From Anaerolineales bacterium (GTDB lineage: Bacteria; Chloroflexota; Anaerolineae; Anaerolineales; Villigracilaceae): 60,006 bases of DNA. Each line of letters starts with the position of its first letter. Position 1 is the first letter of the stretch. The DNA lies in contig JADZCC010000017.1 in the NCBI GenBank assembly GCA_020851785.1, positions 1-60,006 of the forward strand, in the 5' to 3' direction. Below the pieces are notes generated by a model. That model saw nothing but the letters and a program-made list of their open reading frames with translations. It was not told the origin of the DNA and did not search any database. The position numbers and the translations under genes were made by a program. This document shows, one piece after another, positions 49,291 through 56,971 of this stretch.

Positions 49291-50121
49291 ATGGAAACAA
49301 CCAAACCAACTTTCTGGACCCGCGACTCATCCATCCTGCTCGGCGGATTCCTGCTCACGGTCTTCCTCATCGTGTACATCTGGTGGCCCCTTGCGGAGGA
49401 ATACCTCAAGTATGTGGATTGGAACGGCGCGTGGTGGCTGTATATGGACTGGTTCTTGCTCGGCATCTTCGGCTTCATGTCCATCACCATCATCGCGCGC
49501 GCGAATCTCAAAACCGATTTGCTGATCGTCTTCGTCGGCGTGTGCGGCGGGCTGGCGATTGAAAGTTGGGGCACGCAAACCAACCTCTGGCATTATTACA
49601 CCGCCGAACGCCCGCCGCTGTGGATCATCCCCGCCTGGCCCATCGCGAGTTTGTCCATTGATCGCATCACAAGATTCTTGAATTGGATGATTAAACAACT
49701 TGAGCGCCGCTTGGACTTCATCCTTCAGCCTTCTGCATTCAGCATTCTCTATTGGATCACCTTCGCCTCTTTCCTGACCTTGATGCTGGCCTTCGTTTCC
49801 CCAACCTTCGACAAGTCCTTTACCTGGCTCGCCACGATCCTCTGCATTCTCCTCATCCTCACGCCGATCGATCACCGCTTTGCATTGCTTACGTTCGTCG
49901 CTGGCTCTGGGCTGGGATATTACCTCGAACTATGGGGCACCACCCGCGAATGCTGGACGTACTACACCTTTCAAACGCCGCCGCTGTTTGCCGTGTTGGC
50001 GCATGGCATGGCGGCGGTCGCATTTTGGCGCGCGGGTTTGATGGTGAGATTCGTTATGAATAAAATTTGGGGAAAGAAAGAATCTGAAAGCGTGTCCCCT
50101 CTCCCTTTGGGAGAGGGTTAG
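49291..50121 (+). CDS. Polytopic membrane protein with internal duplication
   Basis: A 276-residue membrane protein with about seven to eight helices. Two matching segments, ESWGTQTNLWHYYTAERPPL and LELWGTTRECWTYYTFQTPPL, each end a helix and suggest an internal repeat with an E-x-W-G-T...W-x-Y-Y...P-P-L motif. I do not recognise the family. Two repeat elements have entered its reading frame: a heptad array (49716-49754) encoding LDFILQPSAFSILY, and at the C-terminus SVSPLPLGEG with the stop codon, supplied by the CCCTCTCCCTTTGGG element at 50096. The native C-terminus was probably different. Confidence 0.65.
   Translation: METTKPTFWTRDSSILLGGFLLTVFLIVYIWWPLAEEYLKYVDWNGAWWLYMDWFLLGIFGFMSITIIARANLKTDLLIVFVGVCGGLAIESWGTQTNLWHYYTAERPPLWIIPAWPIASLSIDRITRFLNWMIKQLERRLDFILQPSAFSILYWITFASFLTLMLAFVSPTFDKSFTWLATILCILLILTPIDHRFALLTFVAGSGLGYYLELWGTTRECWTYYTFQTPPLFAVLAHGMAAVAFWRAGLMVRFVMNKIWGKKESESVSPLPLGEG
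49716..49754. repeat. In-frame heptad array inside a membrane-protein gene
   Basis: CTTCATC, CTTCAGC, CTTCTGC, ATTCAGC, ATTCTCT: clean 7-bp periodicity within the coding region at 49291-50121. Confidence 0.85.
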
Positions 50122-50131
50122 GGTGAGGGGA
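50096..50131. repeat. REP-like palindromic element, copy 1
   Basis: CCCCTCTCCCTTTGGGAGAG followed by GGTTAGGGTGAGGGG. It provides the last codons and stop of the upstream gene. Same core as in the MITE at 9560 and at 50876. Confidence 0.85.
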
Positions 50132-50256
50132 AAGGCGAGGCAGGCTGAGGTCGGGTAAGAAGCGGAAATTCATCCCCTTGACAAAAAATAGTAACTCGTC
50201 TAATATTTCGCTCGGTTTGAAATTAGTCATCTGTTTACTATTTTTATCGAGGTCGA

Positions 50257-50871
50257 ATGTCCGTCCGAAATGCCATCCTGGGTTTGCTTGCTAAAAAACC
50301 GCGCCACGGATATGAACTGCGCGTGGCGTTCTCCGCAGTGGTTGGCGGCGCGAGTTGGGACGTGAAGCCCGCGCAAATTTACACCACGCTGGATCGCCTT
50401 GAAGAATCGGGGTTGGTGCAGACGAAATCCGACATCGGCGAGGGGCGCGAACCAGACCGCCGCATTTACGCCATCACCCGCGACGGGCGCCACGCGCTCA
50501 AAGAATGGTTCGCCGATGGCGTGACCAGCGAACATCAACGCGATGAGTTTTACGTCAAGTTGATGATTGGCTTGATTTCAGAAGAAGCCGACCCAGCCAG
50601 GATCATCCAAACCCAACGCGTAAAATTATTTCAAGAACTGCACGACGCCACCGCGCAACGCGATCAATATGATGCGCGCGCGCAATTGGCAAAAATTTTT
50701 TTGAGCGATAAAGTCATCATGCACCTCGAAGCCGACCTGCGCTGGCTCGACATGATCGAGATGCGTATCGAAGCCATCAAGAAACAGCCATTGGATGAAG
50801 TGGAGATTCGCAAACGCGGCAGACCCAAAAAAGAGGATGGAGGTTCAACGCATCCGCCGCCTGCGGAGTGA
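50257..50871 (+). CDS. PadR-family transcriptional regulator
   Basis: A 204-residue PadR protein: winged helix NAILGLLAKKPRHGYELRVAF, VKPAQIYTTLDRLEESGLVQTK, RRIYAITRDGRHALKEWF, then a PadR_C-like coiled region (MHLEADLRWLDMIEMRIEAIK) for dimerisation, ending in a basic RKRGRPKKEDGG tail. It precedes an ABC ATPase and a large permease in the same direction. PadR proteins commonly repress an adjacent multidrug exporter and release it on ligand binding, so local control is likely. No RBS better than ATCGAGGTCGA is seen. Confidence 0.9.
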   Translation: MSVRNAILGLLAKKPRHGYELRVAFSAVVGGASWDVKPAQIYTTLDRLEESGLVQTKSDIGEGREPDRRIYAITRDGRHALKEWFADGVTSEHQRDEFYVKLMIGLISEEADPARIIQTQRVKLFQELHDATAQRDQYDARAQLAKIFLSDKVIMHLEADLRWLDMIEMRIEAIKKQPLDEVEIRKRGRPKKEDGGSTHPPPAE

Positions 50872-50875
50872 AATG

Positions 50876-50960
50876 CCCCTCATCCCCAGCCCTCGCGAAG
50901 CATCCCGATGGGGAAGAGAGTCCCCTCTCCCTTCGGGAGAGGGTTAGGGTGAGGGAAAAT
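50876..50960. repeat. REP-like palindromic element, copy 2 (extended)
   Basis: CCCCTCATCCCCAGCCCTCG and further to CCCCTCTCCCTTCGGGAGAG and GGTTAGGGTGAGGG. A longer version of the element at 50096, placed between padR and the ABC ATPase gene. Confidence 0.85.
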
Positions 50961-51014
50961 CTCCTTCCACTTTCTATCCTCTTCTTTTCATCATTCACAA
51001 CCTCTGGAGCCACC

Positions 51015-51758
51015 ATGTCCAACATTCAAACGGAAAAATTAACCAAAACCTACGGCGCGGGCGGCACGACCGTCACTGCGCTCGATCACGTCAACATCCT
51101 CATCAATGAAGGCGAGTTCGTCGCCATCATGGGTCCGAGCGGATGCGGTAAATCCACGTTACTGCATTTACTCGGCGGGTTGGATAAACCCAGCGATGGT
51201 CATGTGTTGATCGGCGGGCATAATCTCAGCGACCTCAACGACGACAAACTCACCGAACTGCGCCGCCGCAAGATCGGATTCGTCTTCCAGTTCTTCAACC
51301 TCATCCCCGTGTTGAACGCGGTGGAGAACGCCGCATTGCCCGTCACATTGGACGGCGTAAAACCTGTGGAAGCGAAATCAAAGGCGACAGAATGGCTGAC
51401 GCGCTTCGGCTTATCCGACCGTTTGATGAATCGCCCCGATCAACTTTCTGGCGGACAACAACAACGCGTCGCCATCGCCCGTGCCTTGGTCGCCAACCCC
51501 GAACTGATTCTCGCCGACGAACCGACGGGAAACTTAGACACGCGCTCCAGCGACGAGATCGCCAGTTTACTGCGCGATGTTTCCAAACAATACGGCAGAA
51601 CGATTGTGATGGTCACGCATGATCCACGCATTGCGGCGTATGCCGACCGCATCATCTTCCTCAAAGACGGCAAAGTGGCGGATGAAACTCGACTCGAAAA
51701 GAAGAATGGGAAGAACGCGGAAGATGTTGTTGAAAAGATGAAACAACTAAGTAACTAG
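51015..51758 (+). CDS. MacB/LolD-type ABC ATPase
   Basis: A 247-residue ATPase: Walker A GPSGCGKST, the FQFFNLIPVLNAVEN Q-loop region typical of LolD/MacB, signature LSGGQQQRVAIARA, Walker B LILADEPTGNLD, and switch VTHDPRIAAYADR. The start at 51015 has TGGAGCCACC before it. It pairs with the FtsX-like permease 25 bp downstream, and a short ACTAG-type array fills the gap between them. With PadR upstream this forms a regulated exporter or mechanotransmission system. Confidence 0.95.
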   Translation: MSNIQTEKLTKTYGAGGTTVTALDHVNILINEGEFVAIMGPSGCGKSTLLHLLGGLDKPSDGHVLIGGHNLSDLNDDKLTELRRRKIGFVFQFFNLIPVLNAVENAALPVTLDGVKPVEAKSKATEWLTRFGLSDRLMNRPDQLSGGQQQRVAIARALVANPELILADEPTGNLDTRSSDEIASLLRDVSKQYGRTIVMVTHDPRIAAYADRIIFLKDGKVADETRLEKKNGKNAEDVVEKMKQLSN

Positions 51759-51783
51759 GTAACTAGCGACTAGGAAACTAACT
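51745..51783. repeat. Short tandem array GTAACTAG
   Basis: AAGTAACT, AGGTAACT, AGCGACT, AGGAAACT, AACT: it overlaps the ATPase stop and runs up to the ATG of the permease, replacing its RBS. Related to the array inside the T-box at 34012. Confidence 0.85.
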
Positions 51784-54351
51784 ATGAACATCCAATTTAC
51801 GCTTGCTTACCGCTACCTGAGCGGACGAAAATTACGCACCTTCCTCACCACGCTGGCGGTGATCTTCGGCGTGCTGGTGATCTTCGGCATGAACATTATT
51901 TTGCCGACCATGATCGAAGCCCTGCAAGCCAACGTGCAAGGCGCTTCGGGGCTGGTGGATTTCAGCGCGACTCACATTTCGGGCGAACCCTTTTCAATCA
52001 CCGTCGCGGACAAACTCAAAGATGTGGATGGCATACGCGCCTATTCGCCTTCGCTGACTCGCGTGGTCAATATCCCCGCCGATTTTTACGATGACGATTC
52101 GAATCAACCCGACAAGGTGACTGCGCTCTCCCTCGTCGGCGTGATTCCCGAAGCGGCTCGCGCTGTCCGCGCGTATCCGCTGGTGGAAGGGCGTTACCTC
52201 GAAGATGCGGATACGAACGCGGTCGTGATTTCGCGCACGCTTGCCGATTCGCTCAAAGTTAAATTAGGCGACTCGCTTCGCATCCCCAGCGTGGACGGCA
52301 CGGCGGAACTGACCATCGTCGGCATTTTGCCCGCCCGCACCTCGCCAGGCAACGAAGAGATTTTGGTGAACCTGCCCGAAGCGCAAGCCATCACGAATCA
52401 AAGCGGCAAGGTCAACACGATTGACATTGTGATCGAAACCTTCGCCTCGAAAGAGCGCCGCAGTGAAATTCAAAAGAACATTCAAACCGCGCTCGGCGAA
52501 AATTATACGGTTGGGACGCAACTGAATGCCGATACCCAAATGTTCGCGTCTCTGCAATTGGGTCAAGCCATGATGAACTTATTCGGCGCGTTTGCCCTGT
52601 TCATGGGCGGATTTATCATCTTCAACACCTTCCGCACCATCGTCGCCGAGCGCCGCCGCGATATTGGCATGTTGCGGGCGTTGGGCGCGAACCGCAAAAC
52701 GATCATCGGCATCATCCTCACCGAAGGTTTAATTCAAGGCGTTGTCGGCACAGCCATCGGAATTGCATTGGGCTATTTCATGGGCGCGGGCATTATTACC
52801 GCCATGAAACCCGCGATGACTCAATTCTTGAATATGACCTTGGGCGAGCCTGTGGTCACGCCGACGTTGACCATCGTTTCAATCGTTTTGGGAGTCGGCG
52901 TCACGGTGGCGGCTGGATTGTTCCCCGCGCTCAGCGCCAGCAAGGTGACTCCGCTTGAAGCGCTGAGACCGTCCGCGAGTGAAAAGCCATTCGATTGGCG
53001 AACAAGCTGGGGCGTGATCGGAGGCGCGGTCATTATCATCATCACGTTGATCGCGATTCTTTCGCGCCGCGCGGAGTTCATCGTGCCAGGCGGCTTTTTA
53101 TTCCTCGTGGGCTTGGCGCTGGTTACGCCCGCATTGGTTCGCCCGTTCGCCCTGTTGTTCGGAAAAATTTTGGCGTTGTTTTATGCGCGGCGCGGCATTG
53201 GCGATTTGGCGCAGGGCAACCTCACGCGCCAACCTTCGCGCGTGGCGGTGACGGCGGGCGCGAGCATGTTGTCCATTGCGGTGATCGTCGCCATCGGCGG
53301 CATGATCGCCAGCATTACATTTACTTTGTATGATTTGATCCGCGCCAACCTCGGCAGTGATTATCTTTTTGTCCCGCCTTCGATTGCGTTGTGGAGCAGT
53401 AACGTCGCCGCGAATAAAAATTTTGCCGAGCAATTAAAAACGATTGACGGCGTGGATGAAGTCAGCGCGCTTCGCTATTCCAGCGCGGTCTCAAACGGGC
53501 AACCGATCTCGCTTCTTTCCATGGACCCCGTTGCGTTTCCGCGTGTCTCGGCTTTGTTCTTCAGCCAATCCATTTTCGCGGACGATAAATCCGCGTACGC
53601 ATCGTTGGATGAAGGACGCAACATCATTGTGAATGGCGCGTTGCTCGCGGCTCTGCAAAAGAAAGTCGGCGACACAGTGGAGATCGTTACGCCCGACGGT
53701 TCATTTGATTATCGCATCGTCGCCGTAGCGACAGACATGTTAAACGCCAAAGTGACCACAGGTTACATCTCGCACGCCAACATGCAAAAAGATTTTGACG
53801 TGGAAGACGATGTCTTCATCCAATTGAATTTGAAAAAGGACGCGGACCGTCCAGCCGCCGACGCCGCCATTCGCGCATTGGCTGAGAAATACCCAACCTT
53901 CAAAGTGATCTCTGGCGTGGAATATTACAACACGATGAAATCCCAGCTGGACGCGACGTTCGCCTCGTTATACGTTCTGTTCTTCGTGCTGGCGATTCCA
54001 TCTTTGATCGCCATGATTAACACGCTGACCATCGGCGTAATCGAACGGACGCGCGAGATCGGCATGATTCGCGCCGTGGGCGGCACGCGCAAACAAATTC
54101 GGACGATGGTCGTCAGCGAGGCTTTATTACTTTCAGCCATCGGCACGGCCTTCGGCATCTTCGGCGGAATCTATCTGGGCTATGTGATCGTCATCGCCAT
54201 GGAATCGATCTTCCCATTGGGCTTTGTCTTCCCCACGTCGGGCATCTTGATCGCCATTGCGATCGGTCTGATCTTCGGTACGCTCGCCGCGTTCATCCCC
54301 GCCCGCCAGGCTTCGCAGATGAATGTGGTTGAAGCGCTGAGGTATGAGTGA
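51784..54351 (+). CDS. Large FtsX-family ABC permease with two FtsX domains
   Basis: An 855-residue permease. An N-terminal transmembrane helix (TFLTTLAVIFGVLVIFGMNI) and an extracytoplasmic MacB-like domain (to about 250) are followed by a first FtsX domain (TIVAERRRDIGMLRALGANRKTI). After the middle helices comes a second external domain and a second FtsX domain (GVIERTREIGMIRAVGGTRKQI) ending ARQASQMNVVEALRYE. This double architecture makes a full exporter with one ATPase dimer. Substrate unknown; lipoprotein, peptide or antibiotic export are family options. Confidence 0.93.
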   Translation: MNIQFTLAYRYLSGRKLRTFLTTLAVIFGVLVIFGMNIILPTMIEALQANVQGASGLVDFSATHISGEPFSITVADKLKDVDGIRAYSPSLTRVVNIPADFYDDDSNQPDKVTALSLVGVIPEAARAVRAYPLVEGRYLEDADTNAVVISRTLADSLKVKLGDSLRIPSVDGTAELTIVGILPARTSPGNEEILVNLPEAQAITNQSGKVNTIDIVIETFASKERRSEIQKNIQTALGENYTVGTQLNADTQMFASLQLGQAMMNLFGAFALFMGGFIIFNTFRTIVAERRRDIGMLRALGANRKTIIGIILTEGLIQGVVGTAIGIALGYFMGAGIITAMKPAMTQFLNMTLGEPVVTPTLTIVSIVLGVGVTVAAGLFPALSASKVTPLEALRPSASEKPFDWRTSWGVIGGAVIIIITLIAILSRRAEFIVPGGFLFLVGLALVTPALVRPFALLFGKILALFYARRGIGDLAQGNLTRQPSRVAVTAGASMLSIAVIVAIGGMIASITFTLYDLIRANLGSDYLFVPPSIALWSSNVAANKNFAEQLKTIDGVDEVSALRYSSAVSNGQPISLLSMDPVAFPRVSALFFSQSIFADDKSAYASLDEGRNIIVNGALLAALQKKVGDTVEIVTPDGSFDYRIVAVATDMLNAKVTTGYISHANMQKDFDVEDDVFIQLNLKKDADRPAADAAIRALAEKYPTFKVISGVEYYNTMKSQLDATFASLYVLFFVLAIPSLIAMINTLTIGVIERTREIGMIRAVGGTRKQIRTMVVSEALLLSAIGTAFGIFGGIYLGYVIVIAMESIFPLGFVFPTSGILIAIAIGLIFGTLAAFIPARQASQMNVVEALRYE

Positions 54352-54728
54352 TGAACCTTGCTTTTGGTTGACAATACCTTCTGAGTAATCGTACCATTCT
54401 GTTTTGTTTAAGAATCAAGCGTGAGTCAATTGGCTCACGCTTGATTCTTAAAAACCTTAAAGAAAAATATCCGCGCTGGTTTTAGTATGCCGTTGAATGA
54501 ATAAAATCAATGTACGAGTCTTATGATATTTTAAGATAATTGTATGTTCAAAAACCTTTACAAGTATCAATAGTTGTATCACAATCAATATATCTTAATC
54601 AATCAAGCGTTGATTGATAATCAAGTATAAAAATATTTTACGAATCAAATTAAACGTTCGATATTTTTTAGTCAATCAAATAAATCATCACGCTGATAAA
54701 AAGGAAGCATAACCAAAGGAACGAATAT
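54352..54728. other. AT-rich intergenic region with inverted repeats
   Basis: A 377-bp gap clearly poorer in GC than its surroundings. It holds a 17-bp perfect hairpin (54409-54425 with 54434-54450, core CAAGCGTGAG/CTCACGCTTG) with no proper T-run, and the dyad ATCAATCAA-GCG-TTGATTGAT (54598-54618), plus several further ATCAA/TTGAT words. No gene is apparent. The dyad may be an operator for the ATP-grasp gene that starts at 54729. Confidence 0.6.
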
Positions 54729-55751
54729 ATGTATATTTGCGTATTAACCAGCACGCCAGACGAAGACGATGTTCCGTATGATCCCTCTCCTTATATGCAG
54801 GACTACCGCTGGAAACAACATCTGGTGGCGCCCACCGACGTGGAGAAACAAATCAAAGCCTTGATTGACGAGGGCGTGGATGCCTTTGTCAACCTGTGCG
54901 ACGGCACGCCGGATGACGCGCTCTCAGGTATTGCCTTGGTCCACGCGCTGGAAAAATATAACGCCGCATTTACCGGCGCGAACTCAAAATTTTTTGACCC
55001 CACCCGCGACGAGATGAAGAACGCCGCCCGCCGCGTTTCAGTCCCCACGCCCAATTGGATTTTCGTCAATCGCGTGGAAGACGCTGAAAAAGTCGCCAAG
55101 CGCTTGAAGTTCCCCATGTTGGTCAAGCCGCCGCATGGCTATGCCAGCGTGGGCATTCGCCGCAAATCGCGCGTGGAAAACATTGACGATTTACGCGAAC
55201 AAATGGCGCTGGAAATCGAAGAATTTGGCCGCGCGTTGATCGAAGAATTTATTGAAGGCCGCGAATTTACCTGTTTGATCGCTGAAAATCCAGATGATGC
55301 GAACAAGCCGATTACGGTGAAACCGGTGGAATTTATCTTCCCGACCGGCGAATCGTTCAAACATTATGATATGAAATGGGTGGATTACGAGCGCATGTCG
55401 GTCGCCGCAGTGACCGACCCGAAGATTGAGAAAACCCTCCGCGAGCAAACCGCCCGCGTGTTCAAAGAACTCGGTGGAAACGGCTATGCCCGTTGCGACT
55501 ATCGCATGGACGCCAATGGCGATATTTACATGCTGGAGATTAATCCCAACTGCGGCATTTTCTACCCGCCACACGAGCCTGGCTCGGCGGATTTCTCGTT
55601 GATGAACGACAAGCACATCAACCATAAGAAGTTTATGAAGCTAATCATCCGTTCCGGGCAGAAGCGCCAGACGGTTCGAGCCGCCGAGAAAATCATCAAG
55701 CGGCAACAACGCAAACGCCCGGTGGAAGTTGAGCAGATGGCGTATTCCTAA
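54729..55751 (+). CDS. ATP-grasp ligase (D-Ala-D-Ala ligase-like)
   Basis: A 340-residue ATP-grasp enzyme. The N-terminal domain contains FVNLCDGTPDDALSGIALVHALE; the ATP-binding part has FPMLVKPPHGYASVGI (Lys and Gly-rich loop), ALIEEFIEGREFTCLI, and the Mg site YARCDYRMDANGDIYMLEINPNCGI (Asp, Glu, Asn). The pattern is that of D-Ala-D-Ala ligase relatives, but the substrate loop differs (IFYPPHEPGSADFSL), so it probably joins another acid-amine pair. A basic C-terminal tail (KIIKRQQRKRP) is unusual. It stands alone behind an AT-rich region with an inverted repeat and ends at a strong terminator. Confidence 0.83.
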   Translation: MYICVLTSTPDEDDVPYDPSPYMQDYRWKQHLVAPTDVEKQIKALIDEGVDAFVNLCDGTPDDALSGIALVHALEKYNAAFTGANSKFFDPTRDEMKNAARRVSVPTPNWIFVNRVEDAEKVAKRLKFPMLVKPPHGYASVGIRRKSRVENIDDLREQMALEIEEFGRALIEEFIEGREFTCLIAENPDDANKPITVKPVEFIFPTGESFKHYDMKWVDYERMSVAAVTDPKIEKTLREQTARVFKELGGNGYARCDYRMDANGDIYMLEINPNCGIFYPPHEPGSADFSLMNDKHINHKKFMKLIIRSGQKRQTVRAAEKIIKRQQRKRPVEVEQMAYS

Positions 55752-55761
55752 ACGGAAGCAC

Positions 55762-55795
55762 AGCGGACGCGCAATTGCGCGTCCGCTTTTTTTGT
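55762..55795 (+). terminator. Intrinsic terminator of the ATP-grasp gene
   Basis: AGCGGACGCGCAA/TTGCGCGTCCGCT, a 13-bp perfect palindromic stem followed by seven T. Confidence 0.92.
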
Positions 55796-55979
55796 GGCGA
55801 GAAAATGCCTTTCGTGGCCCCAGCCGCCGTCCCTGCGCGCGCGGCGTTTTTTTCAGGTGGGGGAGTCGCCCTAAAAAGTGGGGAATATTTCCATGAAAAA
55901 AAGTTGTAAAATATACCTGTCGAAATAAGCGCCGCTGAAGTATAAAGCGCGAAGTTAATCGCGCACAAAGGAGAATCTG

Positions 55980-56894
55980 ATGTCTTTTTCGCAAGCCTTG
56001 GACGTGGCTGTTGGTTTGATTTTTATTTATTATGTGTTGGGTTCGATGGTTTCCCTGGTGACGGGTTGGATTAATGAGATGTTGGAAACGCGCGGCGTGG
56101 CTTTGGAAAAATATTTGATCAAAATCGCGGGCGAGCATCGCGATAACAAATATTTGAACGACCTGATTGCCCTGCCGCAATTGCAGGCGCTTCAACCGAT
56201 TCGTTATAAAAACCTCTGGAGCGTCTTCACGGCTGAAACGAAACCGAAGAAGATCGAGAAAATTCCGGTCGGCGTGCTGGTGGACGCATATTTCGACATC
56301 GCCGGACTCACGGCCAACCCCAGCCTGCCGCTCATTCAACTGGCCGAATTGATTGATAAACTGCCGGATTCTGAAGCCAAGCGCGCGTTTATGAGTTGGA
56401 TCAATCAGGGCGTGACGAATGTCAACGACCTGCGCGCCCGCACCACGGCGTACTTTACCGGCCTCATGGAACAAGCCGCCGCAAAATTCCGCGCCAACGC
56501 CAGAAGTTTCGTCATCATGCTTTCACTCGCCATCACCGTCCTGTTTGGCACGGATAGCATTCAACTTGCGCGGGCTTTATGGTCCAGCGCGGAACTGCGG
56601 GCGATTGCCGTGGCCAAGGCGGATATGGTCATCAAAGAGGAAGGCGTCAACGTCAATCTGCCCGACTTAATCAAAGAACTGAGCGACCTTTCCATCAAAA
56701 TTGGCTGGTGGCAAACCGACCACCCCGCCGCGGGCGCTCTGCCGATGGAATGGGTCGGCTATGTGTTACTGAAAATTTTAGGGTTGGGACTGACAGTCGT
56801 CGCTGTTTCACAAGGCGCATCTTTTTGGTATGACCTGCTTAAGAAAATTGTTACTCCGACGAAGAGCCTCAAGTTGGATGAACCCAAAGGCTGA
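55980..56894 (+). CDS. Membrane protein of unknown function
   Basis: A 304-residue protein with an N-terminal helix (LDVAVGLIFIYYVLGSMVSLVTGWI), a soluble middle, a second helix pair (NARSFVIMLSLAITVLFGTDSI) and a C-terminal helix (WVGYVLLKILGLGLTVVAVSQGASFWYDLLKK). The MVSLVTGWINEMLETRG motif follows the first helix, and GASFWYDLLKKI lies near the end. Similar proteins exist in many bacteria, but I cannot name a function. RBS AAAGGAGAATCTG. It stands between two terminators, so it is probably monocistronic. Confidence 0.7.
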   Translation: MSFSQALDVAVGLIFIYYVLGSMVSLVTGWINEMLETRGVALEKYLIKIAGEHRDNKYLNDLIALPQLQALQPIRYKNLWSVFTAETKPKKIEKIPVGVLVDAYFDIAGLTANPSLPLIQLAELIDKLPDSEAKRAFMSWINQGVTNVNDLRARTTAYFTGLMEQAAAKFRANARSFVIMLSLAITVLFGTDSIQLARALWSSAELRAIAVAKADMVIKEEGVNVNLPDLIKELSDLSIKIGWWQTDHPAAGALPMEWVGYVLLKILGLGLTVVAVSQGASFWYDLLKKIVTPTKSLKLDEPKG

Positions 56895-56899
56895 AGCTC

Positions 56900-56929
56900 A
56901 ACTCCGCGACGCAAGTCGCGGAGTTTTTG
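56900..56929 (+). terminator. Intrinsic terminator
   Basis: AACTCCGCGAC/GTCGCGGAGTT with a 4-nt loop and a T-run. Confidence 0.9.
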
Positions 56930-56971
56930 TATCGGTCTTTCTCTCCCGCGATAACCGATTACAATTGCGCC

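Noticed and set aside
55641..56474. Long leftward frame over the ATP-grasp 3' end and the next membrane protein
   Set aside because: It runs through a terminator and two well-supported rightward genes; its composition matches a reverse-strand shadow.
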